A stretch of 64,000 nucleotides of DNA from Dactylorhiza incarnata. Taxonomy: Eukaryota > Streptophyta > Magnoliopsida > Asparagales > Orchidaceae. Location: positions 2,232,001 to 2,296,000 of the forward strand of contig JAWHQI010000329.1 of the NCBI GenBank assembly GCA_033032865.1, read 5' to 3'. This document shows, piece by piece, positions 31,805-43,617 of the stretch. The position numbers and the translations under genes are program-made. Within the stretch, counting starts at the first letter, position 1. Each line of letters opens with the position of its first letter. The notes beneath the pieces are model-generated. The model was given only the letters and a program-made list of their open reading frames with translations, was not told where the DNA came from and made no database searches.

Positions 31805-31992
31805 TCATGTAGAAATGATTATTATGTAATCACTAATTCTTTTTTTTGCATGAATACTCCAAGAATGAGATATTTTTGATGGGAAAGATGCCGATAATTA
31901 TGTAGAAATGATTATTATGTAATCACTAATTCTTTTTTTTGCATGAATACTCCAAGAATGAGATATTTTTGATGGGAAAGATGCCGATAACA
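31805..31992. repeat. 95-bp direct tandem duplication inside the CACTA element
   Basis: Two adjacent units starting ATGTAGAAATGATTATTATG (31805 and 31900) with near identity. Confidence 0.9.
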
Positions 31993-32534
31993 TGCAAACA
32001 ATTTTTTTCCTAATTGATTGAATCTATAAGGGAGTAGTAGATGTAATGAGGTTACGACAAGAACTGAAAACCCTGAAGTACTCACTTGACATGGATAAAG
32101 AGATGCTAAAGCTATTTCTAGTTGGTATTTCTAACAAATGAGTTTTCTAGTTGGTATTTCTAACAATTGCTAACCTTTTGTTAGAAGTTCTCATATTATT
32201 ATGCAAGTTGTATATCAAGTTCCTATGCCAATTCCATCCTTTCCAAGTTTTTGAGCCTTTTGGTCTGGATCCTGAAACTAGTCATTACAGAGGATATTGA
32301 TTTATTCAAGTAAGCATTGGCTTTGGTCATACACATTTTGTGTTGTAGCTATTTCCTGTTATCTACTAATTTGTCCTAATGTTCCTCAGTTTTCTCAAGT
32401 TGAATGGAAAATTAGACATAGTTTGCCGTATAATAAAGGTTGTTGCTACTATATTGAAGTAATATAGATAGTCATCAATATGGCTGCATATGTAATTAAT
32501 CATTTGGATTGGTCTCGCATGCCTGCATCAGGTT

Positions 32535-32694
32535 TCATGGCGGCGATCGCTATGGCGGTGATCGCTATGGCGGCGATCGCTATGGCGGCGATTTTGCGGC
32601 GTTTTTTAAAGCGCCGCCATACTTTTTGCGGCGCTTGAAAAGCGCCGCGAAAGGCCTAAAAAAATGCCGCGGTAGACCATTATAATTTTGTTGT
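32535..32694 (-). mobile_element. End fragment of a second CACTA family
   Basis: On the minus strand it reads TACAACAAAATTATAATGG, then GCGGCGCTTTTCAAGCGCC-type palindromes and GGCGGCGATCGCTATGG repeats. That looks like the subterminal region of a different CACTA family that has lost its first three bases (CAC). It abuts CACTACAACATTTTTG at 32695. Confidence 0.55.
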
Positions 32695-33537
32695 ACACTA
32701 CAACATTTTTGATTTTTAACAACACTTCAGAAATGTTGCCTAAAACTGCAAACTGTTGCCTAAACATAAATAACTGTTGCCATAGGGTAGTGCCAAAACT
32801 CTATTTTGTGTTTTCCTGAAGGAATTTGGAGGGCGGAGAAGGACCAGCAGCAAGCAAGCAGGTTTTGTGTACTAGACATGACATATTGAAGTAGTTTTGC
32901 CTACAGGGAGGAGTACGGTGGAGTGTTGGCCAGAGTTTGGAAGGAGGTGGGAGTGGTTGTCCCCGGAGTTCAGAAAGTGGGAGATGGAGGTTTTAGATTC
33001 CAGGGGAGTGAATTATCTATTTGTATGCATACAACTTTCTTTTGATAAAATTGTAAGAATGGAATTATTAATTTGTAATCTATGGTTGCTGGATATTTGG
33101 CATGACATAATAATTGTGGATATTTGGCCAACATATATGTTTATTGATAATTGATAGAAGAGCTTTCAACATAAGTGTGGAAGTATTTTTGGACAGTGTT
33201 GTCTAATATTTTTTTGTATAGTATTGTCAAAAGAATCTGACATTAATTTTTTTTTAATTAAAAAGATTTGGCAACATTTGCAAACTGTAACGATACAACG
33301 CAACATTTTAAAAATGTTGCAATAGGTCCACCGAAGAACTGTTGCCTATTCTAAGGGTTTAGGCAACAGTTTTTGTATTGTGTTGCCTAAAGATATGAAA
33401 ATTATTGCCTTAGACTTTTGACAACACGCGTATAGAGGACACCCCTATGACAATAGTTTTCATTGTTTTGGCAACACTTTGCAGTTTTAGGCAGCAGTTT
33501 TCAAGTGTTGCTAAATGCCGAAAATGTTGTAGTGGAA

Positions 33538-34337
33538 ACTTCACCCCCAGCCTTGCAGGTATCCCATACCGTCACTTTCAAATGTCAACATACTCCACAA
33601 TTAATAAGGAGCGCCGCTGCATCAACTTCCCCCGAGAACAACGCCTGGCTACTTGAAGGTCCAAGGAGTCGCTCGAGTCCTCAAAAGCAAAAAGCCCGTA
33701 GGTACGAGCCACAACACACATGCGCCCTTCCCGCGCGCGACAGCTTGCATGCGCACTCCCCGCGCGCTCATAGCGCGCATGCAACCTTCCCGCGTGCACA
33801 CAACGCTCGAGCGCGCACAACGCGGGGGTGCACGCCCCGTGCGCACACATCACGCAAGCGCACTCCCCGCACGCGCGCGCGGGCACACGCCCCGCGCGCA
33901 CTGCATGCGAGCAGCCTTCCCGCGTGCGCACAGCGCGCCGGTGCCCGTCCCGTACGCGCAGGCGCACAACTCACGCATGCATAGTGCGCGGGCGCACTCC
34001 CCGTACACACACAACGCATGGGCGACTGTCCCACGTGCACATAGTGTGCGGGCACACTCCTCGTATGTGCACAACATGTAGGCGCGCCTTCCTCACACCA
34101 TTCCCAGCGTGCGATACGCCCCATGTGAGTTCCTCCTTCCGCACCTCCCGTGCATCTTGTATCGTGCACATCCACAAGCAAGCTCTCCGCCCGTTGGATA
34201 ATCTATCTTGTGCACTTCTTAGACATTTTGTCTTACGGACACCACCGCCAAATATTATGCGCGTCATCCAGATTTCGAGTAAAAGTCCCCGCCCTCCATT
34301 CGCTTCGACTCGAAGTTGCGGGGACTTGGGGGGCAAA
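33538..34337 (+). other. Internal Gypsy sequence with a GCGCGCACA-rich array
   Basis: Continues the Gypsy internal region behind the CACTA. From about 33720 to 34110 it is an irregular array of CGCGCGCACA.. units of 20-30 bp (CCCCGCGCGCAC), giving long His/Ala/Arg frames on both strands that I consider spurious. The stretch GGGGACTTGGGGGGCAAA (34320-34337) is a likely polypurine tract. Confidence 0.7.
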
Positions 34338-35170
34338 TGATAGGTACCCCTTAATCCGGGCTGCGAATTGCAAAAGCACCCACCTCATTTGGTGGAGGAA
34401 ATGAGGTTGACCAAAGTAAACCTCACTAGCCCCATAACCACCCAACATGGAGGTGCAAATAGTGAATTCCTTAATCATGGGGTGCAAATAGTAAAATTCC
34501 TCATCCTTGGATGCAAATAGTAAAATCTCACATCATGTGGTGCAAATAGTAAAATCCCACATCATGGAGTGCAAATAGTAAAATCACACATCATGGGATG
34601 CAAATAGTAAAATCTCACATCATTGGGTGCAAATAGTAAAATTCTCCATCATGGGGTGCAAATAGTAAAATCTCATATCGTGAGATGCAAATAGTAAAAT
34701 CCTTCAATACGGTCCGCGTATAACAAATAATATGATTATGGTGTGCGCATAACCATATCCGCCATATAAATACATATCACCACAAAACTATACAAATGGG
34801 TGTGCGTATAACACATAAATTGGTTATGGTGTGCGGGTAACCGCATAACCACCATAACCACCGTAACCACCCATTATGGGTGGGTGTAAATATCTGAAAT
34901 TATATCGGCCTGCGCATAATAAATTATTATGAAATATGCGTATTAATTTATATGAAACCGGTCTGCAAATAACAATTATGGTGGTTATGGCCTGCGAATA
35001 ACCGCATAACTACTATAACCACCTCTGAGGCCTATAATTAGAACTCCAAGACTTCTCTCTTTTCCATCCTTTTCTCCTTCTCCTTCCTCTTCCTCTTGAA
35101 GATCTCCCTCCTCTTCGAAGCCGCCCTTGAAGGAACCTTCAAGCACTTCGAAGACGGACAAAGATTTTCA
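34338..35170 (+). repeat. 3' LTR of the gag-only Gypsy, left part
   Basis: Starts TGATAGGTACCCC and follows the 5' LTR block by block, including the 29-bp array (34440-34700), until the Copia insertion after the TTTCA copy of the target site. Confidence 0.92.
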
Positions 35171-36336
35171 TGTTGGAGCTTGTGTTCCACATATCTTCGT
35201 TTGAGAATAACAAATCACACTATGTATTTGATCTTGCTTGTGTTTATAGTGTGCAGGTACTATAGTTAAATACCCTATGATCAGGATGCTGATTGATGGT
35301 GATTCTCTGAAAAGAGAGCTAACGCCCAACGTTAGTAGTTAACGCCCCGCGTTAACTTTCGTCAAGAAGAATCCGTTGAGATGAAATGCTGTCGAGAAGG
35401 AATCCTTCGAGAAGTCAGAGACAACGCTAGCGTTGACTCTTAACGCCCGCGTTGAGTCACGATCTGCCACGATCCCGACGGTTTGCACGATCTCAGCAAC
35501 TGCCGTACACGATGCTTAACACTGGCGTTAACTCTTAACGCCGGGCGTTAGCTTCCGTGTCTATTTAAAGACCTGATTTCGTTGCTCAAAGCTAGAATTT
35601 TTCAAGCCTTCATTCCAGAGATCTGAGAGAGCATTTCATTCTGAATTCAGAGAGAACTCCCAACACCACCATTGAGGAACAAAAGTGAGATGGAGATTTC
35701 CAACGACAAATTTGAAGAAGGACACTCGCTTCAACTCCGATGATGATCATAGCGTGTCTTCAACACCTACTTCAGTGCTCTTTAATATAAGGAGTCTTTT
35801 GTTCTGATTTTATCTTTATCTTTTCATATTTTCTTGTAACGGTAGTGAATTCGCCGCCTTGCGTGTGGCGACTAGGCCTTGCGAGGTTTAGGGGCAAATT
35901 CGCCGCCTTGTGCGTGGCGACTAGGTCTAGGGTAGATCTAGGGGGTGGCTAGAGGCCTTATCTGGGGATAGATAGGCTATAGCTAACCAGTCCTTGGGAG
36001 AAGGACCGGTGAAGAAACAAAAAAGTGTTTTTTATCTTGTCGCCTTTATTTCAAGCGTTATTGAAATTATATGTTTGTAATCATCTTCTTGAAATATATA
36101 ATATTCATTTTTGATTGTCTGAAATTGTATTTCATTTAAGATTGTGCAAGTAAAATCACTTTGAATATTTCTGCAAATATATTTTCTGGAGGGTTAACGC
36201 CCAGCGTTAACTATGTAACGCCAGGCGTTAGCTACAGAGCCAAAAAGTTTTTCTGTTTATATAAAATCTGTCAGTTTACCTTAGAAACAGTAAACCCCTT
36301 ATTCACCCCCCTCTAAGGGCGCCATCAGATCCAACA
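35171..36336 (+). repeat. 5' LTR of the SIRE-like Copia (1166 bp)
   Basis: Contains several TTAACGC..GCGTTAA-type palindromes (35310-35560 and about 36190-36235). Ends CCATCAGATCCAACA. Confidence 0.93.
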
Positions 36337-36338
36337 CT

Positions 36339-36350
36339 TGGTATCAGAGC
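36339..36350 (+). other. Primer-binding site, initiator Met tRNA type
   Basis: TGGTATCAGAGC, two bases behind the 5' LTR, the standard Copia primer site. Confidence 0.92.
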
Positions 36351-36364
36351 GAGGTTATTCCAAA

Positions 36365-38326
36365 ATGGTTTCACAATCGGGAATAATGACGCATAATGAT
36401 CATGCTATCGCTGAGGGTCAAGGGATTAGTAGACCTCCACTATTTACCGGTACTGATTTTAATTATTGGAAAACAAGAATGCGTTGTTTTTTAACTGCTT
36501 TAGATAATGACGTTTGGGGTATGGTAAAACAATGTTACTCTCCACCAACATTTGTTGTTGGAGAAGTCACTATGGAAAAACCTAGAGATAGATGAGATGA
36601 CAATGATAAGTTGAGATGTAAGAATAACGCTAAAACAATGAATGCATTATTTTGTGCTTCAGATAGAACGGAATTTAATTGAACTTGTGCTTGCGAAACA
36701 ACTTATGATATATGGAATTTATTAGAAATTACTCATGAAGGTACTTCGCAGGTTAAGGATTTAAAGCTCTTCCAACTTGAATCTGAGTATGAGAAATTCC
36801 GGATGGAGGCGGATGAAGACGTAGATTCAATGTACACAAGGTTCACCAAGATCGTCAACGACTCAAAAGTACTTGGAAAGGTGTTCTCCAACGGCGACTT
36901 GGCGAGAAAAATTTTAAGGTCTCTCACTCCAAATTTCAATTCAAAGGTGATGGCTATCTCGGAGTCGTACGATTTGAAGAAGCTCCAAATTGAGAGCCTC
37001 ATTGGGAACCTAAAGACCCATGAGGTTGAACTCAAAATTCAACAACAAGAGTACAACTTGGAGCCAAAGAAGAAGGGTTTGGCCTTAAAGTCAAAGAAGG
37101 AGGCAAATGGAGATGATGATGAAGAGGACGAGGAAAGCCTTTTTGTGAAGAAGTTCAAAAGGTTCATGAAGAATCCGGAAAGGAGAAACACCTTCCGGAA
37201 ACATTTCATCAAAAAGGGATCTTCATCGAAGAAAGAGAGAGGTAGCGACGAGGGCGATGATGAACGACCACCGCCGGAGTGCTACCATTGTAGAAAGACC
37301 GGACATATCCGGAGCCAGTGCCCAAAATATCTAAAAGAGCGTAAAGAAACAGGGCACAAGGGAAAAGAGAGGAAGAAGGTCCTAAAGGCGGCTACATGGG
37401 ATGACTCCTCCTCCGAGGATTCAAGCGGCTCATCCACTAGCGATGAAGAAGAGGCAAATATATGCCTTATGGGAAAAAGTAACAAGACATCCGAGGATGA
37501 AAGCAGTGTCCGAAGCGACATTGAGGTAACTCTCCCTACTTCTTATGATGATTTATATATTGAGTATTTACAAACATGCAAATTCGTTGATAAAAGTTTA
37601 AAAGATATTGATCTTCTAAATTCTGAAAATAAATTTTTGTTAAAAGAAAATAAAAAATTATCTAAACAATTAGGGAAAGAAAAGGTATCTTGCCAAGAGT
37701 GCAATCACTCCTTGGGAAGAGTGAAAGAACTTGAAGAAGCTTTTTCTAAATCCCACTCTTCTATTGAAATTCTTACTAAGGAGAAGGGGAATTTAGAAAA
37801 AACTTTAAAAACCTCTCTTTTTCAAATAGAGGATGGAAAAAAGAGTTTTGCGAATTGGTGTGTTATATTGGTAATGGAAAACACTGCTCTCAAAGCTCGT
37901 ATTCATGATTTAAATTTGGCTATTAAGAAGTTTGGAGTTGGGCAAAGATCTCTGGACATGATTTTGGCCAACCAATGCCATGGAAGTGCCAAATATGTCC
38001 TTGGATATGGTTCTGGAAGCTATCGCCAGACGTTAACTCCTAACGCCAGCGTTAGCTATAATTCCAGAAACATTAATTCTGTTAATAATAAATTCAAAAA
38101 TTCAAATGTTACCTCATTTTCCAGCAAGAGTTTATCTAAAACTTCAAAAAGGGTCTCATCCCCTTTTATATCGTGTGCCAAATGTCATTTATTTGGACAC
38201 ACCTCAAACTCTTGTAGGAAAAAGGGGCATAGTGCTATAAAGCAAATTTGGGTGCCTAAGGTTTCCACCTATTCTATGAGAGGAACCTCTTGGGTATCCA
38301 GATCTTTACTCTCATCTCCTTTTTAG
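36365..38326 (+). pseudogene. gag: SIRE-like Copia gag
   Basis: ATG at 36365 (MVSQSGIMTHND). The N-terminal part has PPLFTGTDFNYWKTRMRCFL, typical of Copia gags of the UBN2 type. Stops interrupt the first part (TGA at 36593, probably from TGG, and TGA near 36679). From about 36727 the frame is open to 38326 and includes VDSMYTRFTKIVNDSKVLGK, a knuckle CYHCRKTGHIRSQC (about 37281-37322), an acidic Ser-rich stretch, a coiled-coil-like region and a second Cys-His motif CAKCHLFGHTSNSC (about 38173-38215). One copy of the TTAACGC/GCGTTA word lies in this coding region (38028-38055). Not functional as it stands. Confidence 0.85.
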
Positions 38327-38548
38327 GTATGTTGACAGGCTAAGGACAAACATGACGTGTGGTATTTGGACTCGGGTTGCTCAAAACACATGACGGGAAA
38401 CAAAGCAAAGTTCCTTAGCCTTGAGATGAAGAAAGGAGGGATGGTGACATTTGGTGACAACGGAAAATGAAGGATCATGGGCATCGGCACAGTGGGTAAC
38501 GATTCCTTTTCAATCTCAAATATTTTATTTGTAGATAGCTTAAAACAA
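38327..38548 (+). pseudogene. Copia protease fragment
   Basis: The frame VWYLDSGCSKHMTGN gives the active-site Asp (DSG) of a Copia aspartic protease. MVTFGDNGK is followed by a stop, then SISNILFVDSLK, where the Tat LTR fragment begins. The following LLSISQ region of typical elements is absent. Confidence 0.75.
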
Positions 38549-39129
38549 GGACCCCCCCAAGGCCACGTAGACAGAAGTCAAAGTCAAAAAGTCAACACAG
38601 AAGCCGACAGTCCAAGACACAAGACAACTCAGCCAGCAGGAGCAAGGCGCGAGCTGGGCGAGCAAGGAGGCGAGCTGGGCGAGCATGGGCGAGCATGGGC
38701 GAGCATGGGGCGAGCATGGGGCGAGCAGAGGCGAGTATGGGCGAGTATCTCGCGAGTTTGGGCGAGTAGCCCTTGTAACAAACGAGCAGAGGCAGTATCC
38801 TCGCCTCCCCCCCTAGGATTTCTCTATAAATAGCCCCCCAGGGGTACTAGAAATGGCACTTTTGGAAGTGGTCGAGGTCCCCCCAAGCTGGATACTCGCC
38901 AAATCCATGCCCGTCTAGTACCTCGCCCAGCTTTTGGTTGCGGAGGGGAAGTTTCTCCCAAACTTCCGGGTATGTGGTGGGACCTCCCTGCTGAAGCACC
39001 TGGGATATGCTTGTAGTCACTTTCTCTCTCCTATTCTAGCTATCCGAGCCGTGGAGCTGGACCGCAGGATCAGTAACCTCAGGCTGCATTGATCCGAATC
39101 TTGAGGTCAGGATTTTCCTAGCGTCAACA
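38549..39129 (+). repeat. Tat LTR fragment (element 2 subfamily) inside the Copia element
   Basis: Matches the element 2 LTR (reverse of 52914-53579) from GGCCACGTAG to the end TTTTCCTAGCGTCAACA. The first 30 or so bases (TGTACAACCC...) are missing and no 5-bp duplication was found, so the left border involves a deletion that also removed Copia sequence. It contains a run of GGGCGAGCATGGGCGAG repeats (38655-38760). Confidence 0.8.
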
Positions 39130-40180
39130 TATGTGACATATGATTAAATGTATTATTTGAATCATCTACAAATCTTTGTAAAATAATAAATTCTAAAATA
39201 AATGATGTCGTACTCACCGCTCCTAGGATGCATAATGTTTATATGATTACTTTTAATGATCTTTCTAATTCTTCTTTAAAATGCTTTATTTCTAAAAATG
39301 AAGAATTAGAACTTTGATATTAGCGGCTTGGTCACTCTAGCACTAAGCTTATTTTGAAACTATCAAAAGATAAATTAATTAAGGGATTACCCATGCTTAA
39401 TGGAAATTTATCTTCTCTTTTAAAAAAAAACTCTTTTAAAAGCAAAAATGTAATTTCTACCACTAGACAACTTCAATTAATTCATATGGATTTATTTGCA
39501 CCGATTAGCACTTCTAGTCTAGGAGGTAGAAAATATACTTTTGTAATAATTGATGATTATTCTAGATTTTGTTGGACGTTATTTCTATCTTCCAAATCGG
39601 ATGCATTATTTCTTGAATTTACTAAAATATGCATTCATATTCAAAATGAACTCGATTTAAAAATTAAATACATACACTCGGATCATGGAGGAGAATTTGA
39701 AAATAATAAGTTTTCTTCTTTTTGCAATGATTTAGGAATTAAACATGAGTTTTTCGCTCCACGCACACCGCAACAAAATGGTGTAGTGGAGAGGAAAAAT
39801 AGAACCCTTCAAGAGTTAACACGCACTATGCTTTGTGAATATGGGTTGCCTAAATCATTTTGGGCCGAAGCGGTTAATTCTTCATGTTATATCATTAATC
39901 GTGTCATGCTTCGACCTATTTTAAAATTAACACTTTATGAGCTTTATTTTAAAAGAAAACCTAATGTATCTTATTTTCATGTGTTTGGTTGTAAATGTTT
40001 CATTTTAAACACTAGAGATGCACTAGGAAAAGTTGATGAAAAGTGTGATGAGTGAATTTTCATTGGCTACTCTTTAACTAGCAAGACTTATAGAATTTAT
40101 AATAAAAGAACTAAAGTAGTTGAAGAGTCTATACATGTAAGATTTGATGAGTTTGTTCCTTGTGTAGATACTAATCATAC
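39130..40180 (+). pseudogene. Copia integrase with flanking remnants
   Basis: The open part is 39354-40055. It shows RLGHSSTKLI (zinc-domain remnant, upstream, with stops), then HMDLFAPI and VIIDDYSRFCW (first Asp), IHSDHGGEFE (second Asp), and PQQNGVVERKNRTL (Glu), the D,D,E triad of Copia integrase, followed by AVNSSCYIINRV. Stops around 39130-39350 and after CDE at 40053 break the frame. Integrase would insert the cDNA. Confidence 0.88.
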
Positions 40181-40185
40181 ATGAA

Positions 40186-41953
40186 ATGAAAACGAACCCC
40201 TTTCCCCTTTGGCGCGTGAGGATGAAGAATCGCTTGGAGAAAAAGAAGAAGAAAGAAGAGGAGAAAGAAGAAAAACAAGCCGAATATGTTCCTCCAAGCG
40301 TATTGCAATTTACTAAGAATCATCCAAGGGAGCTTGTGATAGGAGAACCGTCAAAAGGGGTAACTACTCGTTCTTCTTTACATGAGTCTTTTTCAAACCT
40401 TTGTTTTGTATCCGAAATAGAACCAAAAAACATTTCAACCGCTTTAAATGATGAATTTTTGTTTTTAGCTATGAATGATGAATTAAATCAATTTGAACGT
40501 AATAAGGTTTGGAATTTAGTAGAGATGCCATCTAATCATCCGGTTATAGGAGTCAAATGGATTTTCAAAAACAAACTAGATGGTGACTCTAGGATAACAA
40601 GGAATAAAGCTAGACTAGTTGCACAAGGATATTCACAAATCGAAGGTGTAGATTTTGATGAAACTTTTGCACCCATTGCCCGCCTTAAGTCTATTAGAAT
40701 ATTTCTTGCATTTGCTAGTTTTAAAAGTTTTAAATTATTTCAAATGGATGTTAAAAGTGTTTTTTTGAACGGGATTATAAAAGAAGAAGTTTATGTAGAA
40801 CAACCCCCCAGTTTTGTGAGTGAAAAATTTCCTAATCATGTATATAAGTTAGGAAAAATGCTTTATGGATTGAAGCAAGCGCCACGTGCTTGGTATGATA
40901 GATTGACATTATTTTTGATAAAGCACGGTTATAAAATGGGAAGTGCGGATAATACACTCTTCATTATGCATATAGATAATGATTTGATAATATTGCAAAT
41001 TTATGTTGATGATATCATTTTTGGAGCCACTAATGAAGAGTTATGTAATGAAGTAATTTTAGTGATGAAAAATGAATTTGAAATGAGCTTGGTAGGAGAA
41101 CTTACTTATTTTCTAGGATTTCAAATCTCACAAAAACAAGATGGTTTATTTATTTGTCAAACTAAATATGTTCATGATGTTCTTAAAAGATTTGGATTTG
41201 AAAACCTAAAACAAGCTAATACACCAATGAGTGCATCACTAAAATTAGGAAAAGATGAAGCCGGTATTTCTATTGATCAAACATTATATAGAGGAATGAT
41301 AAGCTCATTGTTATACTTAAGCGCATCTAGACCCGATATTATGTTTTCCGTTTGCTTATGTGCTAGATTTCAAGCTAACGCAAAAGAATCACATTTAAAA
41401 GCGGTTAAACGCATTTTTAGATATCTAATCGGAACTTCTAGATTAGGCTTATGACATGGTATCCTCATAATGTTTGTTTTATTTTACATGTTTTTTTGAT
41501 TCGGACTATGCGGGATGTTCATTAGATCGTAAGAGCACTAGTGGCACCTGTCATTTTATAGGCCCTTCACTCATATCATGGTCGAGTAATCAATAGAATT
41601 CTGTTGCCCTCTCCACCACAGAAGCCGAATATACCGCACTAGGTAGTTGTTGTGCATAAGCCTTATGAATGACCCAAACGTTAGAAGACTTTGGTGTTCA
41701 TCTAAATAACATAGAATTAAAGTGTGACAACAAGAGCGCTATAGATCTCACAAACAATCTCGTACATCATTCTAGATCGAAACATATAGATGTCCGACAT
41801 CATTTCATTAGAGATCGTATTAAGAAGGAACATGTGAAAATTAGCTTTATAGGGACTGAATCACAACTTGCCGACATTTTTATCAAACCTCTACCCGATG
41901 CACGTTTTCACATGCTTATGTTAGAATTAGTTGTCTTAGAAATGTCACTTTAA
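40186..41953 (+). pseudogene. Copia reverse transcriptase and RNase H
   Basis: Open from 40186 to 41454 in one frame: VIGVKWIFKNKLDGD, RLVAQGYSQIEGVDF, KLFQMDVKSVFLNG, KMLYGLKQAPRAWYDRL and the catalytic YVDDIIFG. The following frame has stops (41452, and near 41595 in SWSSNQ*NSVA), while the RNase H pieces FDSDYAGC, STTEAEYTA, LKCDNKSAI and RSKHIDVRHHFIRD remain recognisable to 41953. RVT_2 family. Not functional because of the stops. Confidence 0.9.
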
Positions 41954-43617
41954 CCCTTATAAAAAGCTATTATCTTATGTACTTTGCTATATTTGTTTGC
42001 ATTTTTTTTTCAAAAATTCAAAAATCAATAAAAATGTAAAAACTATAGACAAACCATCAAAAACATGCTAAAAGAGCATTCATATCAACTTCATAATGTC
42101 TGAAATTTCAACTGTAAGAAGGCCAATTTATATTACAAATGAATCATGTAAAAGAATTTTCAAAAAGTCAAAAATTGGTGTTCTGTCTCGGCGTTAAGAA
42201 GCTAACGTCTGGCGTTAGCCTCTATGCTCAATTTTTTTTCTGTTTTCTTGCAAAATTCTTGGTATTATTTTTGCAGTATTATTTAAAAAAAAATTGTTTG
42301 TTGTTATTTACTTCAAAAATAAAAAACAAAAAAATTAACATGTACTTAAATGTTTATTTCAAGGATGATTATATATATTGCTTAAAGATTATTTACAATG
42401 TTTAATTTAAACCTTCAAGTTTCTTAAAAATATTATTTTGATTTTATCATGCCTTGAATAATATCTTAAAATGTGCAAAAATTTGGTTATAGATTACATG
42501 TGCAGAAATGTATTTACATGCCTCTAAGTTTGAGTAAAGATTTTATCTTTGATAATGATTTTCTCACTTACACTTTTTTGTTAATATACACGTGTTTTAA
42601 ATCTTATTGCATACTTGTGTAGTATAAGAACTTATTTTGAATCTCATAAATAGTTTCCCTCCCCAACATTGAATTCTTTGTTCTTCATGCACTTGTGATT
42701 AGAGAAATGTGGTATTTAGAATATAAATTTATATGTTTGCAAAAACAAGTGAATTTGGCGTCCTTGGTCTCAAAACTCAAAATCAAGTAAAAAAAAAATA
42801 TGACAAGGAAAACTCCGTCAAAAATTGTAAAGTGTCTTGTGCAAACAAAATTTTGACCACTTCTCTTAAAAATAAAAATCTTTATGTGCATTGAAATTTG
42901 TGGAAGTAAAGTTGTTTATGTTCATTTCAAGTTATGTTCTTACATTACATGTGGTTTGATTTATACACTTGTATACTTTATCAAAACACACTTTTTGAAC
43001 ACATCCTTATCATTTACAATACTTCCGCTCATGAGAATTGGACTAAAAACTTATCTATACTATTCTCTACAATCATGAGTAAATGCACTAGATAGCAACA
43101 CATGATCTTTACAATGTTTGTGCATACTTGAAATGCAAATTTATTTACATTGTAAAAATATCTTTACTTGATATATTTCTAATCTTGCTTGCTACTTTTT
43201 GTTACAAATTACAAATGAAATTGCAATTTTTGATTCTCACATTCAACACATCTACTTATTTGATTTAAACGCTTATTATATTTTGTACTTACACTTTCTA
43301 AAAGATGTTACAAATTGTTTTCGCTATGTTCACTATTTATATTAAAGTTGCCATTATCTCTACTAAATGCATATTGTTTTATATTGTTATTACTCCATAC
43401 CACCTCTTTTTGATTATAACAAAAGAGGGAGAATAAATTGAAGAAATACAGAAATATATTATTTAGGGGGAGTACTTTAGGAAATGCATTCATGTCGAGG
43501 GAGTATCCACATAGGGGGAGTATGCATGATTATCCACGCTTAACATATACTATAAACACTACTCTAATTATGTTTTATTTCTTATTAGTGGATTTGTTAT
43601 TATCAAAAGGGGGAAAT
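41954..43617 (+). other. AT-rich 3' region of the SIRE-like Copia
   Basis: About 1.66 kb without a convincing frame, where SIRE-type elements often carry an env-like ORF or a long untranslated region. It contains a GGCGTTAAGAAGC/GGCGTTAGCC pair (about 42190-42220) and, near the end, several AGGGGGAGTA motifs (43465, 43514) besides the final purine tract. Confidence 0.6.

Larger units (their letters stand above)
30521..33534. mobile_element. CACTA (En/Spm) transposon, non-autonomous, TSD GAA
   Basis: Starts CACTACAACATTTTTGG, ends CCGAAAATGTTGTAGTG, with GAA on both sides (30518-30520 and 33535-33537). Both subterminal regions are full of words such as GCAACATTT and AAATGTTGCC in both orientations, as expected for transposase binding sites. 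About 3.0 kb with no transposase frame; short frames at 31.1-31.7 kb show no recognisable domain but look like a gene-like exon with a GT donor (GCCAAG/GTAAAC near 31777). A second internal terminus at about 32695 makes it composite. Confidence 0.88.

Noticed and set aside
33649..34340. Several 120-170 codon frames on both strands
   Set aside because: Shadow frames of the GCGCGCACA array in the Gypsy internal region.
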